64,000 nt of DNA, from contig NZ_JABXKK010000035.1 of NCBI RefSeq assembly GCF_017115045.1, forward strand, positions 62,001 through 126,000, given 5' to 3'. Every line of letters begins with the position of its first letter. The first letter of the stretch is position 1. This DNA comes from Nostoc sp. NMS8 (GTDB taxonomy: Bacteria; Cyanobacteriota; Cyanobacteriia; Cyanobacteriales; Nostocaceae). Shown in pieces: positions 18,299-28,502 of the stretch. The notes under the pieces are model-generated. The model was not told the DNA's origin. It did no database searches and worked only from the letters and a program-made list of their open reading frames with translations. Made by a program: the position numbers and the translations under genes.

Positions 18299-19456
18299 GT
18301 GTTTCGAGTTGTTGTTGGCCATAGCGACGATCCTGACTCTCAAAATGCGATCGCTGAAGTTCTTCAAAAATGTAGCCGTTCTCTTGCCGACTTCCTTCCC
18401 CAAGCTGGAGTTTTATTCACTGCTATAGATTTTGACCATGCGTTAATTTTGCAACGCATCCAAGATGCTTTTCCTGGAATTGAGTTGATTGGTGGAACTA
18501 CAAATGGAGAAATCTCTTCAATTCTGGAGTTTCAGCAAGATTCTCTGACCTTAATGCTGTTTGCTAGCGATGAAGTGGAAATTCACTCAGGTATTGGCCG
18601 AGGAGTATCCAAAAATCCAGCCCTTGTAGCCCAAGAAGCGATCGCCCAAGCTCAGGCAAAAAGTACATCTGTACCACAATTGTGCCTTACCTTCCCCGAT
18701 AGTCTAACCAGCAATGGGGTTTTAATTTTAGAAGGTTTAAAACAAAGCCTGGGAGAACATATTCCCATCATTGGGGGAATGACTGCCGATGACTACACCT
18801 TTGACAAAACCTACCAATTCTTCCAAGGTGAAGTATTGAGTGATTCAGTTCCAGTGCTGCTATTCTCTGGAAGACTACTATTTTCTCACGGAGTTGCCTG
18901 TGGTTGGAATCCCATTAGTCAACGTAGCCGTGTAACTAAAGTGGATGGTAACGTCGTCTATGAAATTGATGGACAGCGTGCCTTAGATTTCTATCGGCAT
19001 TATCTCGGTGAAGAAAGATTTGCGTCCAATTATGCCATCTATGCTCTGGCAGTTTTTGAGGATCGAGATCATTTCTATTTACGGGCACCCAATGGCTACG
19101 ATCAACAGTCTGGTAGCGTGAAGTTCTTCTTAGATATTCCTGAACAGGCAATTGTGCAAATCACCGATACAACTCGTGACAATATTCTGTCCGCTTCTGA
19201 AACATCTTTGAAAAATGCTCTTACCGATTATCCTGGTGTGGAGCCAACAGCAGCATTACTTATTTCTTGTGCAGCCCGTCGGCGAATTCTGGGAACTTTA
19301 GCAAGAGTTGAATATCAGCTTGTCAAAACTCATTTACCAAAGGCATTACCTTGTTGTGGTTTTTATGCTTATGGTGAAATTGCTCCTATAGTGGGTGGAG
19401 GTCAAACCCAAATTCATAATAAAACGTTTGTAACCCTGTTAATAGGGACAAAATGA
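18299..19456 (+). CDS. FIST sensor-domain protein (FIST-N and FIST-C)
   Basis: A 385-residue soluble protein with GTG start, supported by GAGG five bases upstream. The N-terminal half (about 30-210) shows the FIST-N pattern, IELIGGTTNGEIS and the later IIGGMTADDYTF. The C-terminal half has the FIST-C pattern with CCGFYAYGEIAP near the end. FIST domains are proposed small-ligand sensors, often for amino acids or their derivatives. It lies seven bases ahead of a histidine kinase that has no sensor domain of its own, so the two almost certainly form one sensing unit in which FIST supplies the input. Confidence 0.9.
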   Translation: MFRVVVGHSDDPDSQNAIAEVLQKCSRSLADFLPQAGVLFTAIDFDHALILQRIQDAFPGIELIGGTTNGEISSILEFQQDSLTLMLFASDEVEIHSGIGRGVSKNPALVAQEAIAQAQAKSTSVPQLCLTFPDSLTSNGVLILEGLKQSLGEHIPIIGGMTADDYTFDKTYQFFQGEVLSDSVPVLLFSGRLLFSHGVACGWNPISQRSRVTKVDGNVVYEIDGQRALDFYRHYLGEERFASNYAIYALAVFEDRDHFYLRAPNGYDQQSGSVKFFLDIPEQAIVQITDTTRDNILSASETSLKNALTDYPGVEPTAALLISCAARRRILGTLARVEYQLVKTHLPKALPCCGFYAYGEIAPIVGGGQTQIHNKTFVTLLIGTK

Positions 19457-19463
19457 GTAGTGT

Positions 19464-20543
19464 ATGGATAACCAAGACAATTCCATACAGATCCAAGAGT
19501 TGGAAAAAACAAACCGTATCTTGCGGAAAAAGCTCGAACGCAGCGAAAATGAACGCCGCCAGCTAGAAATTGACATTGAAACAAAGGAGTTTTTACTTAA
19601 GAAAGTCATTTGTGAGTTAGAAGACTCTCAAATAGACTTGCAGCAAAGAGGTCAAGAGTTAGAAAATACCTTAGATAGTTTGCATAAAATGCAGGCTCAA
19701 ATAATTCAAAGCGAAAAGATGTCTGCCCTTGGTCAAATGGTGGCTGGGATTGCTCATGAAATCAACAATCCCGTTAGCTTTATTTATGGAAATCTCAGCT
19801 ATATCAGCCAATACACTCATGACTTATTACGACTTGTCCAACTTTATCACCGTTACGTCCCTAACCCACCTGCTGAAATTCAGACCGAACGCAAAATCAT
19901 CGATTTAGAGTTTCTAGAAAAAGACGCAATTATGGTATTGCACTCAATGAATATCGGGACGGAGCGGATTCGAGAGATTGTGCTGTCACTGCGTAACTTC
20001 TCGCGCCTAGATGAAACTGAGTGCAAAGCGGTGGATATTCATGAAGGCATCGACAATACTTTGATGATTTTGCAGCACCGCCTGAAAGCCACTGATAAAA
20101 GCCCAGGGGTTCAAATTATCAGAGAATACGGCAATTTATCTCATGTAGAGTGCTACGCCGGTCAGCTAAACCAAGTGTTTATGAATATTCTAGTAAATGC
20201 GCTCGATGCTCTTGAAGAATTCAATGCCAAACGAACTTATCAGGAAATCCGCGATCAGCCCAGTTTGATCGCGATTTGTACCTCAGTCGTTGATTTGCAA
20301 TGGGTAAAAATTGCGATCGCAGACAATGGCTCTGGAATTCCTGAATCGATTCAAAAACAGATTTTTAACCCCTTCTTCACAACCAAACCTGTTGGAAAGG
20401 GGACAGGAATGGGCATGGCTATCAGCTATCAAATCATCACCGAAAAACATCGCGGTAAGTTAGAATTTTTTTCGACACCTGGAAAAGGAACGGAGTTTGT
20501 GATTCAAATTCCTATCCAGCAGGAAGGTTGGCCAGTAATATAA
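19464..20543 (+). CDS. Sensor histidine kinase partnered with FIST protein
   Basis: A 359-residue soluble kinase. Residues 5-85 are a coiled coil, followed by the dimerisation domain with phospho-acceptor His98 in GIAHEINNPVSF. The ATP-binding domain has N box NQVFMNILVNALDAL, G1 ADNGSGIP, F box FNPFFTTK and G2 GKGTGMGMAIS, all intact. There is no transmembrane segment or receiver domain. It follows the FIST gene by seven bases and converges with a second kinase of the same subfamily at 20580. No response regulator is encoded within 5 kb, so the output partner is elsewhere. Confidence 0.93.
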   Translation: MDNQDNSIQIQELEKTNRILRKKLERSENERRQLEIDIETKEFLLKKVICELEDSQIDLQQRGQELENTLDSLHKMQAQIIQSEKMSALGQMVAGIAHEINNPVSFIYGNLSYISQYTHDLLRLVQLYHRYVPNPPAEIQTERKIIDLEFLEKDAIMVLHSMNIGTERIREIVLSLRNFSRLDETECKAVDIHEGIDNTLMILQHRLKATDKSPGVQIIREYGNLSHVECYAGQLNQVFMNILVNALDALEEFNAKRTYQEIRDQPSLIAICTSVVDLQWVKIAIADNGSGIPESIQKQIFNPFFTTKPVGKGTGMGMAISYQIITEKHRGKLEFFSTPGKGTEFVIQIPIQQEGWPVI

Positions 20544-20579
20544 CACAACTTTAATTCGTAATTCGTAATTTAGAATTAA

Positions 20580-21938
20580 TCAAACTAAAGGCAATAAAAT
20601 TTCAAATTTCGTACCTATATCAATCTGTGAATCAAAACTCAATTTACCGCCATGTCTCACAGTAATAATTCGATAACTTAATGCTAAACTAGTATTTTTA
20701 CCATTCTTTGTATCAAAAGAAAAAGACTCTGTGATTTGCTGTTGTAATTCTTCAGACATTCCAGAACCATTGTCTGCAATACGAATTAAAACCCAGCGAG
20801 AATCTGGTGCATCTGGATTACTTGCTTCTTGTGATATAACTTGTGTGGTAATCTCAATTCGCGGTTTTTGAACAGTCTTTGTCTCTTCTAAATGTAACTG
20901 TTGTCGCACTGCGTCGTTGAGTAAAGTATCCACAACTTCGCTTAAAATATTCATCAAAACTTGGTTTAATTGCCCCATAAAGCAATAGACTGGGGGCAAT
21001 TGTCCATAGTATTTGACTATTTCAATTTCTCCTTGAAGACGGCTATTAATTAATAAAATAATACTATCTATACAGGCGTGTAAATCTACTGGCTTCGGAT
21101 AAAGCTCATCAATGTGACAGAAGTTTTGTAAGCTAGTAACTAGTTTTTTTAATCTTTCCGCTCCCGTGCGAATACTGGCAAGCGATCGCGACAAATCTTG
21201 CTCTAAAAAATCAAACTCAATCTCTTCTTTAATTTGATTAATTGCCGGAGGAACTGATGGTAACTCTCGATCGTAAGCTGCTATAAGTTTGAGTAAATCT
21301 TGACTGTAGTTTGAAACGTAAATGATGTTACCCCAAATAAAACCCACTGGGTCTAAAATTTCGTGGGCTACACCGTCTACCAAACGCCCCAAGTTTGCCA
21401 TTTTATCATTTTGAATCATTTGGGCTTGACTGCGTTCATACCGGATCAGATTGTCGATTCCCCGAATTTGCCAAGAAATAATATTCACTTCTTGGACATC
21501 TAACAATTTATAAGCACCAGATTCGGTTTGTACTACAATTGGTTCTGCTAATAATTCTGGCGATCGCTTTAGGCTAAGTTGCATTGTTGTTAAAATGGAT
21601 GTTGTATCAGCAACTAGCAAAATCGGTGTCCGCGCATAGCTGTAGAGAACAGCTAATGATTGCTGAACAAATAACTCTTGTCCGAATGGGCGAATCAAAA
21701 ATTCGAGCAATCGCCGCCGCGAAATCATCCCAATAAACTGTCCCTGTTCTACCAAAATTACTCCTGGTAGCAGGGGATATTTTTCCAAAAAACTAGCCAC
21801 TTCCATACCAGTGTGGCTAATTTCCACCGAGAAATTATACATTGGTAGTTCTTGGAGGGTTGAATCTAAACCAAGATCGCGATCGCTACCAAGAGACAAA
21901 AATGGCGGTGAGATTTGGCTACTGAATTCTTCTCGCAC
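20580..21938 (-). CDS. Histidine kinase-like protein with CBS-like N-terminus and degenerate ATP-binding motifs
   Basis: A 452-residue paralogue of the kinase at 19464. Residues about 34-155 look like a CBS-domain pair (VILVEQGQFIGMISRRRLLE). The H box keeps His192 (GVAHEILDPVGF), but the usual NNP has become LDP. The N box reads NQVLMNILSEVVDTL, with the metal-binding Asn replaced by Glu. G1 (ADNGSGMS) survives, while F and G2 boxes have become ESFSFDTK and GKNTSLALSY. Family knowledge suggests weak or no kinase activity. It may dimerise with or modulate the neighbouring active kinase; that is inference. Confidence 0.88.
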   Translation of the reverse strand: MREEFSSQISPPFLSLGSDRDLGLDSTLQELPMYNFSVEISHTGMEVASFLEKYPLLPGVILVEQGQFIGMISRRRLLEFLIRPFGQELFVQQSLAVLYSYARTPILLVADTTSILTTMQLSLKRSPELLAEPIVVQTESGAYKLLDVQEVNIISWQIRGIDNLIRYERSQAQMIQNDKMANLGRLVDGVAHEILDPVGFIWGNIIYVSNYSQDLLKLIAAYDRELPSVPPAINQIKEEIEFDFLEQDLSRSLASIRTGAERLKKLVTSLQNFCHIDELYPKPVDLHACIDSIILLINSRLQGEIEIVKYYGQLPPVYCFMGQLNQVLMNILSEVVDTLLNDAVRQQLHLEETKTVQKPRIEITTQVISQEASNPDAPDSRWVLIRIADNGSGMSEELQQQITESFSFDTKNGKNTSLALSYRIITVRHGGKLSFDSQIDIGTKFEILLPLV

Positions 21939-22199
21939 TAGACACCCTAATTTTTTAAAAGACAGGTAAACAATAAGTTAATATTTTACATTCTGCCACC
22001 CTCAAAATTCGGTTCCAGTTTAGGTATCTAATAATACTAATTGTCTATCAAGCTGAAAATTGTTCTCAAGCAATTGGAAGTCATTGGCGTGCGATTTATA
22101 ATCTGGGAAGAGAATATTTAGAAAGCGATGTCTACGACGGGCTACGCCTACGCAAGCTAAACTAAAAATAACCTTTACGAAGAGTGCAAAGGTAGCGTT

Positions 22200-22980
22200 A
22201 TGACCTCTGTAATCAATCCACTCAACGCCCTCACTCCTTTCCCTTTCCCGGATCATACTCAACTTCCTGAGTCCAATGGTACTTTTGTGTTCGCGGAGCG
22301 TGCCGGAGGCAAAAATTGGCAAGAGCATCCCCAAAGCATCCTACTAACTGACTGACTCAATTACACCCCTCCTTAAGCAATTAAATCCTGAAGGTGAATA
22401 CTGTATAGGGCAAGACTTAGGGATTTACTGGCGGTTGACTGATCCCCTTGAAAAAGGCGCAGAAGCACCAGATTGGTTTTATGTACCGAATGTACCATTT
22501 TTGCTCAATGGACAAACGCGACGTTCTTATGTGTTGTGGCGAGAGTTTATTGCCCCATTGATTGTTTTAGAATTTGTCTCTGGGGACGGTAGTGAAGAAC
22601 GGGATAAAACTCCATTGAAGGGTAAATTTTGGATTTATGAGCAGGTGATTCGTCCTGCCTTCTACGGCATTTATGAAGCGAGTAAAGCCAGCCTAGAAGT
22701 TTATCATCTAATTGAAGGACAGTATCAGATATTACCAGCAAATGAACGAGGACATTATCCCATAGTTGCTTTGGGTGTTGAATTAGGTTTATGGCTAGGA
22801 GTTTATCAGAATGTGGAATTACCCTGGCTGCGTTGGTGGGATTTAGAAGGTAATTTGTTGTTGAGTGGGGATGAAAGAGCAGAACAGGAATCTCAAAGAG
22901 CCGATCGCCTAGCTGCCCAATTGCGTAGACGCAAAGCGGCTTGTCGTTAGACATCGCTCGGCGTTGAACCAGAAACCTGA
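22200..22980 (+). pseudogene. Uma2-family (DUF820) nuclease gene broken by small insertions
   Basis: The frame from ATG 22200 reads a normal Uma2 start (MTSVINPLNALTPFPF) but ends at TGA 22353-22355. At 22347-22354 ACTG is present twice in tandem; removing one copy restores the frame into DSITPLLKQLNPEGEYCIG and the rest of the protein. An in-frame block encoding FAERAGG (22290-22310) comes from the repeat GCGGAGCGTGCCGGAGGC. Near the end, a block around 22925-22957 (GTAGACGCAAAGCGGCTTGT) separates AAQLR from the expected LGVEPET and stop at 22978. The middle still encodes the long conserved part. Uma2 proteins have a PD-(D/E)xK nuclease fold; this copy should be inactive. Confidence 0.85.
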
Positions 22981-23083
22981 TATCCTATTACGAATTACGA
23001 ATTAAAAAAGGGCTGGTGTAAAAGAGTTATCTGTGGCTTAATTTGTTTAGACACAAATTTTTACTGCTACCAGGGTAATCACG

Positions 23084-24253
23084 ATGACAAATAGACCTCC
23101 TTCCGAACCGGAGTCATCTCAAAAAACTGCCCTTGGCTTTGATGAATTTATAGCCATTTTGGTTGCCTTCAGCACTGTTGGAGCGATTCTTTTTTGGTCA
23201 TTGTCCCGCAGAGATTCTAGCTGGAACTTAAACGGGCTACTCCTGCCTTCTGCCACACCATCTTCTAGTGTTCAACCAAATCAAGTATTGCCCTCTCCTA
23301 CTGCCAAAGTAGAACCTTATGTAGTCCCCCGCAACGTTCCCTATTCTCCACCTGAGGCTGTTGTTGAACCCACCACACCTTTATTTCCCACTAACAGCGC
23401 AACTCCTTACCGCGCAATGTTGCCATCTGTTCTGGTAATTCCGACTCCATCTTCACAAGCACAAACACCTGTATCTCCTGCAACAGAAATTGAGTCATCA
23501 ATTAAATCATCAGCTTTGCCTTTAGTCACTCCAGCAAGACCAAAATCAATCATTCCGCCGCCAATTGCATTTAACGATGTGCCCGATAACTTTTGGAGTC
23601 GGCGTTTTATAGACGTTCTTTCTGCCCGTGGAATTCTCAAAGGGTTTCCTGATTATTCTTTTAGACCAAATCAGCCTGTAAACCGTGCTGAATTTGCTGC
23701 CATACTAGAAAAAGCCTTTGACCAAGAACCGTCTAAGACTGCGATCGCATTTCAAGATGTACCAACAAAATTCTGGGCAACTCCAGCAATTGACCAAGCC
23801 ATCAGCGCCGGATTTCTCAAAGGCTACCCGAAAAAAACCTTCAAACCACAACAAAATATTTCACGAGTACAAGTTTTAGTTGCCCTTGTTAGTGGGTTAA
23901 ATTTGAAAGCCCCTACTTCCCCAAATCAGATTATTAGTGTCTATAAAGATGCTAAAGATATTCCACCTTATGCTATAGCTAAAATAGCGACTGCTACAAC
24001 CAATGGTCTGGTAGTTAACTATCCAAATCCCCAAATCCTCGATCCCAACAAAGTCGCTAGTCGGGCGGAAGTAGCGGCGATGATTCATCAAGCTTTAGTA
24101 AAACGGGGCAAATTGGAGGCAATTACATCTCCTAATATAGTGCGTAGACCTAGCCCGCCGCAGGCATCGCCCAAAATATCTCCAGAACTTTCCCAGACTC
24201 CAAAAGTGAACCCAAAGGGTAAATTGCCCACTGGAGGCTCGTCTCAACAATAA
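23084..24253 (+). CDS. SLH-domain protein with N-terminal membrane anchor
   Basis: A 389-residue protein with one transmembrane helix at about 21-40, a long Pro/Ser/Thr-rich linker (45-160), and three surface-layer-homology repeats at about 162-212, 222-275 and 284-345 (FNDVPDNFWSRRFIDVL, FQDVPTKFWATPAIDQA, YKDAKDIPPYAIAKIAT). A Pro/Lys-rich tail follows. In cyanobacteria SLH domains bind peptidoglycan-linked polysaccharide. With a membrane anchor at the other end the protein could tie the cytoplasmic membrane to the wall. It lies after the dead Uma2 gene and probably forms a single-gene unit. Confidence 0.9.
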   Translation: MTNRPPSEPESSQKTALGFDEFIAILVAFSTVGAILFWSLSRRDSSWNLNGLLLPSATPSSSVQPNQVLPSPTAKVEPYVVPRNVPYSPPEAVVEPTTPLFPTNSATPYRAMLPSVLVIPTPSSQAQTPVSPATEIESSIKSSALPLVTPARPKSIIPPPIAFNDVPDNFWSRRFIDVLSARGILKGFPDYSFRPNQPVNRAEFAAILEKAFDQEPSKTAIAFQDVPTKFWATPAIDQAISAGFLKGYPKKTFKPQQNISRVQVLVALVSGLNLKAPTSPNQIISVYKDAKDIPPYAIAKIATATTNGLVVNYPNPQILDPNKVASRAEVAAMIHQALVKRGKLEAITSPNIVRRPSPPQASPKISPELSQTPKVNPKGKLPTGGSSQQ

Positions 24254-24363
24254 TTCGTAATTCGTAATGACTCTCGAATACTCGCTACCGCTACGCTAAC
24301 GTAATTCGTAATATTCACCTCCGGCAAGAAGCAAGCTAGATAATTCGTAATTAAAGCAAGGGC
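24254..24363. repeat. AATTCGT-type short repeats
   Basis: AATTCGTAATTCGTAATG occurs just after the SLH gene, with related copies at 24301, 24341, 20553 and 22992. Such tandem heptamer-like repeats are typical of Nostoc genomes. Confidence 0.6.
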
Positions 24364-24417
24364 AGAAGGAGCGAGTTCTATACGAATTGTTAATGAACTT
24401 AGTAGGGCATTTTGAGA

Positions 24418-24452
24418 GAAGCCTGAACGCCGTAAATCGGCATTCAGGCTTC
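24418..24452. repeat. Hairpin between converging genes
   Basis: GAAGCCTGAA pairs with TTCAGGCTTC, with further pairing inside (GCCG/CGGC). It lies downstream of both converging genes and may end transcripts, but there is no T-run. Confidence 0.55.
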
Positions 24453-24530
24453 GCTAATTTGGAATTAGAGCATACTCTTACACAGAAGTAAGCTACCCGT
24501 GGAATCTCATAGAGAAGCGATAATTAGATA

Positions 24531-24974
24531 TTAAGCTTCTGGAATTTCTTTACCGACAACTTGTGATTTAAGAGTGGTGATTTCACTAGTTAACTCTTTC
24601 CTGGTTGAAGCTTTGAGTAAATAGCGGTAAACAAACCAGGCAGAGTAACCAATACCGATCAACTCAAAAGTAGGTGCTACCAAAGGGATATCATTCAAAG
24701 CATCTAATATTGCCAAGAGTACTTTAACGGCAACAATTGATCCTATAATCAAACCAACTGTCACCAGGGGTTGCTTATATTGATTAAAGAAGCTTCCCAG
24801 ATAATCTGGTAATGTTGCTAAAAAGGTAGAAATTTGCTCCCCGTATTTTACCCATTCGTCTTGAGGCTGTGCCGGAGGCTGGAGTTTGGTGATGGTTCCC
24901 GTTTGGTTGTTGATCTCTGCCACTGTAGTCTCTTTAGATGGGGTTTCGGTAAATTCTTGTTCTGGCATTTTCAC
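24531..24974 (-). CDS. CAAD-domain membrane protein
   Basis: A 147-residue protein. After an acidic N-terminus of about 45 residues comes the CAAD domain (about 50-140), with two hydrophobic helices, TVGLIIGSIVAVKVLLAIL and APTFELIGIGYSAWFVYRYL. CAAD was first found as an appendage that anchors some cyanobacterial aminoacyl-tRNA synthetases to thylakoid membranes; stand-alone versions like this one resemble plant CURT1-type proteins. It likely sits in thylakoid membranes and may affect their curvature or organisation, by family inference. Monocistronic, facing the SLH gene. Confidence 0.88.
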   Translation of the reverse strand: MKMPEQEFTETPSKETTVAEINNQTGTITKLQPPAQPQDEWVKYGEQISTFLATLPDYLGSFFNQYKQPLVTVGLIIGSIVAVKVLLAILDALNDIPLVAPTFELIGIGYSAWFVYRYLLKASTRKELTSEITTLKSQVVGKEIPEA

Positions 24975-25958
24975 TCCTATTAATTTGACAGTTGAGTTTT
25001 TCTAATCTGGATAATTACAACCAAAAGGGTGTTGATTAGGTAATGCACAAGTGCATCAGTACAATTGGGTGAAGGACACAAAAGGGTTTTAGTGTCCTAT
25101 AACCATAATTGCCCCTTAATATCTACTGCATCAACTACAAGGTAGATAGTCAGTAGGAGGATAGAACTCAGAAGGCAGTAGGATGTATTATAATCAACTT
25201 CCTGAGTTCTATTTTTTGGAATCAACTGGAATCCCCAAGTTGTGATTATCCCATTCCATGTCATTTGCTCATAATCGTACTAAATCTAAGTACAAATCAT
25301 GCAAAAAAAAGTCCACCTCTCATTTATATAAGCCTAGAAGCCGATTTTATCTGATATTTAAGCCATCTTAAGCCGGGTTCGTCAATTAACCTATTCGTAT
25401 TGATATTAATACGTAATAAAAGTTTTTGTGAATACACAAAAACTAGACATTTGACCTATTTTATGATATCTGTGCCTGGGTAGGGAGGCAGAGGAGTAGG
25501 GAACAAGGGAGAAGAGTTTTCCCCTCCGCCCCTCTGCCTCTTTTCAATGCCTAATACCCAACAATTATCAAACTTTTGTTTTTTTCCTGATTGTATTAAT
25601 TTTATAAGGAAGCAGTAAAGTAGAGTAATGACGTAGGTATGGCAAAAACTCATTGCTATCAACTAGCATATTGAGGAAAGTAGTATGGTAAGGAGAAGAC
25701 GCTCTCAGACAGGTCTTTAGTGCAGAAAACTATATCGTTGCTCCTGACAAAATTAAATTCTGTTTGTCATAGCAATTGTACTTAGTAAAAAAGCTGCAAA
25801 AAATACTTGTACAGTATAAGGCTATGCTAATTATTTAGTAAGCAATTATTTTCTATTGCGATAAAAGAAGATAATGTAGATGTTAATGGCTAATTGAAGT
25901 GTTTGCACAAGCTAGGCTAATTTGATTATTTTTGTGGGAAGGCAAGGAGGTTTGAGAA
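24975..25958. other. Long intergenic region
   Basis: About 980 bases without a credible gene. At 25477-25540 there is a purine/pyrimidine-rich block (GGAGGCAGAGGAGTAGGGAA then CCCCTCCGCCCCTCTGCCTC) that can fold on itself and resembles blocks at 27710-27765 and 58360-58430. The sequence before 25959 carries AAGGAGG eight bases from the kinase ATG region, a strong ribosome-binding site. Confidence 0.5.
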
Positions 25959-27683
25959 ATGCCAACTCAAAAGCCAACCCCTATTGACAGCAGTTCAGAA
26001 AGCAAAAAAGTGTCAGCCGAAGAGCAATCGACAGACGAACTCCCAACTATAGAATTTCCCTCACGAGGGAAACTCAAAGCTAGTTCTTGGCGCATCCATC
26101 AAAAAATTGGCTATGGGTACTTTGTAGCTATCGGAATTGGCTTTTTTGGCTCACTGACTGGGTTAGTGATTGCTAATTACTACCGGGGAAAGGAAGTTAG
26201 ACAATTCAATCAAGCTTATGAACAAGGGCAACTACTGAGTAATTATAAAGATGCAGTAGTCGGGGCACAATTACATAGCTCTAACCTAGTTGCTGTATTA
26301 GAAAATTCACAACAACTGCAAAGTAAAAAAGCTGATTTTCTGAAGAACGTTGAAAAAGCCAAGCAACTAGAGTCAAAAATTGGCGGATTTATCGATAGTA
26401 AACCTAAAAGACTAGCAGCAACAAGTTCGACTTTACAGACGTTATTGCTAGATTACAAGAATAATTTAAAAGCCTACGTTGACCAAATAGAAGTTGTATT
26501 ACAGAAAATCGACTCCAAAAAAGTTCAGCCTCAGCAGATTAACTCTGCCCGATCGCAGTTATTAGCAATTATGCGTGGTGAAACAGCCATGCAGTTAGAT
26601 CAGCTTTCGCAGAACTTGACTAATATCCTGCAAACTGCTGAAGATCAAGAGCAAGAAAGGCAAAAAGCGGTTGAGGAAGCAAAAATAGTTGAGCGATTTA
26701 TTGTGATCGTGAGTATGCTGGTTTCCGTAGCGATCGCAGCTATTGTTGCTTGGCGTACCAGTCGAGCGATCGCAGAACCAGTGATCACTGTAACCCAAGT
26801 AGCTGAACAAGTTGCCAGGAAACATAATTTCGATTTACGAGCGCCTGTCACCACTGAAGATGAAATTGGGCTACTTGCCAAATCTCTAAATCGTTTGATT
26901 GAGCGAGTATCTGAGCGAACAAAAGAACTACAACAAGCTAAAGAACTAGCCGAAGCTGCTAGCAAGGCAAAAAGCGTATTTTTAGCCAATGTCAGCCACG
27001 AATTACGCACACCATTAAATGCTGTCATTGGCTTAAGCCAACTACTAGAAGACGACGCTACCGATCTTGGTTTATCGGCAGACTTTATCACAGACTTAGA
27101 AACAATTAACGCTGCTGGTAAGCATCTACTGCACTTGATTAACGAAATCCTCGACTTGTCAAAAATTGAAGCGGGGAAAATGACTCTTTATCCTGAGACA
27201 TTCGAGATTGCGACGCTGATTCATAATCTTGTTCTCACAGTCAAACCAGCTATCGAAAAAAATGCCAATGTTTTAGAAGTAGATTTTGATGAACAACTTG
27301 GCACAATGTATGCCGATCAAACTAGGATGCGGCAGGTATTATTAAACTTACTCAGCAACGCCAGTAAATTCACTACAAACGGCAAGGTGACGCTGACAGT
27401 CAACAGAGAAAAGGATGAAGTACGATTGGATGCTCCTTTGGGTATGATTACTTTTACCGTTAGCGACACAGGTATAGGTATGTCTAACCGTGAACAGCAG
27501 CAGTTATTTCAACCTTTTACCCAAGGAGATACCTCGACTACGAAAAAGTATGGAGGTACGGGACTGGGGTTAGCAATTAGTCGCCACTTTTGCCAGATGA
27601 TGGGTGGTGAAATTATTGTCAAAAGTCAGCCGGGAATTGGCTCTACTTTCACTATTCGTCTGCCAATGACTGTGCAGGATTGA
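25959..27683 (+). CDS. Membrane sensor histidine kinase with HAMP domain
   Basis: A 574-residue kinase. Transmembrane helices at about 48-72 and 248-268 enclose a roughly 170-residue helical extracytoplasmic sensor without recognised motifs. HAMP follows (about 269-322), then a coiled coil, then HisKA with His346 in [15 protein letters not shown]. The ATP-binding domain has [23 protein letters not shown] and [14 protein letters not shown], all intact. AAGGAGG before the ATG supports the start. No receiver domain and no adjacent response regulator. The signal sensed is unknown. The downstream carbonic anhydrase operon converges on it with about 90 bases between. Confidence 0.93.
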   Translation: MPTQKPTPIDSSSESKKVSAEEQSTDELPTIEFPSRGKLKASSWRIHQKIGYGYFVAIGIGFFGSLTGLVIANYYRGKEVRQFNQAYEQGQLLSNYKDAVVGAQLHSSNLVAVLENSQQLQSKKADFLKNVEKAKQLESKIGGFIDSKPKRLAATSSTLQTLLLDYKNNLKAYVDQIEVVLQKIDSKKVQPQQINSARSQLLAIMRGETAMQLDQLSQNLTNILQTAEDQEQERQKAVEEAKIVERFIVIVSMLVSVAIAAIVAWRTSRAIAEPVITVTQVAEQVARKHNFDLRAPVTTEDEIGLLAKSLNRLIERVSERTKELQQAKELAEAASKAKSVFLANVSHELRTPLNAVIGLSQLLEDDATDLGLSADFITDLETINAAGKHLLHLINEILDLSKIEAGKMTLYPETFEIATLIHNLVLTVKPAIEKNANVLEVDFDEQLGTMYADQTRMRQVLLNLLSNASKFTTNGKVTLTVNREKDEVRLDAPLGMITFTVSDTGIGMSNREQQQLFQPFTQGDTSTTKKYGGTGLGLAISRHFCQMMGGEIIVKSQPGIGSTFTIRLPMTVQD

Positions 27684-27772
27684 ATTAGGATTAGGAATTG
27701 GGGATTGGAGACTGGGGGGATGAGGGAAATAATAAGGTAATACTTTCTCCCTCTGCTCCCTCATCTCTCAAA

Positions 27773-28486
27773 CTAAGTAATAATAGTCACTATCCCTGTA
27801 TCCAAATCGTAACGACCCCCGACAATTTTCAATTTGCCCGATTGTACCTGCTCAGTTAAAAGCTTTGATTTTTGCAACCGTTCAATTTGATATTGCACAT
27901 TTGCCACCACAGCATTTTCAACCGCATCACCTGGTTGACTCTTGACCTTTTCTACAGCTGGCTTAATTGCCTTCACAAAACTACTAATATCACCGAGTAA
28001 CGATTCGTTTTGGACAGCGGCGGTAACAGCCCCACAACGCTCATGGCCCATTACCATCAGCAGCGGAGAACCTAATAAAACAACTGCATATTCAATACTG
28101 CCGATCGCTTCATGTGTGGCAATATTTCCGGCAATCCGCACATCAAAAATATCCCCAATGCCTTGATCGAAAACAATTTCTGCGGGTACTCGTGAATCCG
28201 CACAACTGAGAATAGTTGCAAATGGATGTTGAGCTTGAGCAACTTCGTGCAACCGCAGCTCAGATTGATCAGGGTATTGGGGATGATGATTGACAAATCG
28301 CTGATTTCCCTCTATCAGCTTTTGCAAAGCTGCATCAGGAGTGAGGGATTCAGCAGAAGTTGAGGGGATTTCGGCAGCTTTAGCCTGTTCTACCCGCCAG
28401 AGTAAATCGCTGGCAGATAGCATCATCCCAAATGCCCCGGTCATTCCCAACTTCAAAAAGTCACGACGTTCTATGAAATGTTTCAT
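27773..28486 (-). CDS. Tat-exported beta-class carbonic anhydrase
   Basis: A 237-residue protein starting with a twin-arginine signal (ERRDFLKLGMTGAFG), so it should be exported folded to the periplasm or thylakoid lumen. The mature part is a beta-carbonic anhydrase: zinc ligands and catalytic dyad in CADSRVPAE, and His and Cys in GHERCGAV. It interconverts CO2 and bicarbonate. It begins only 16 bases after the stop of sbtB, giving an sbtA-sbtB-CA operon. This resembles EcaB-type enzymes. The context suggests it supplies bicarbonate to SbtA or recaptures leaked CO2. Confidence 0.92.
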   Translation of the reverse strand: MKHFIERRDFLKLGMTGAFGMMLSASDLLWRVEQAKAAEIPSTSAESLTPDAALQKLIEGNQRFVNHHPQYPDQSELRLHEVAQAQHPFATILSCADSRVPAEIVFDQGIGDIFDVRIAGNIATHEAIGSIEYAVVLLGSPLLMVMGHERCGAVTAAVQNESLLGDISSFVKAIKPAVEKVKSQPGDAVENAVVANVQYQIERLQKSKLLTEQVQSGKLKIVGGRYDLDTGIVTIIT

Positions 28487-28502
28487 TGAATTTATAACTC
28501 TC

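Noticed and set aside
22020..22334. 104-codon minus-strand ORF
   Set aside because: It is the antisense of the readable Uma2 N-terminus, which explains the open frame.
25456..25662. 68-codon minus-strand ORF
   Set aside because: About a third of it is the purine/pyrimidine-rich repeat, giving Pro/Gly low complexity; no start signal.
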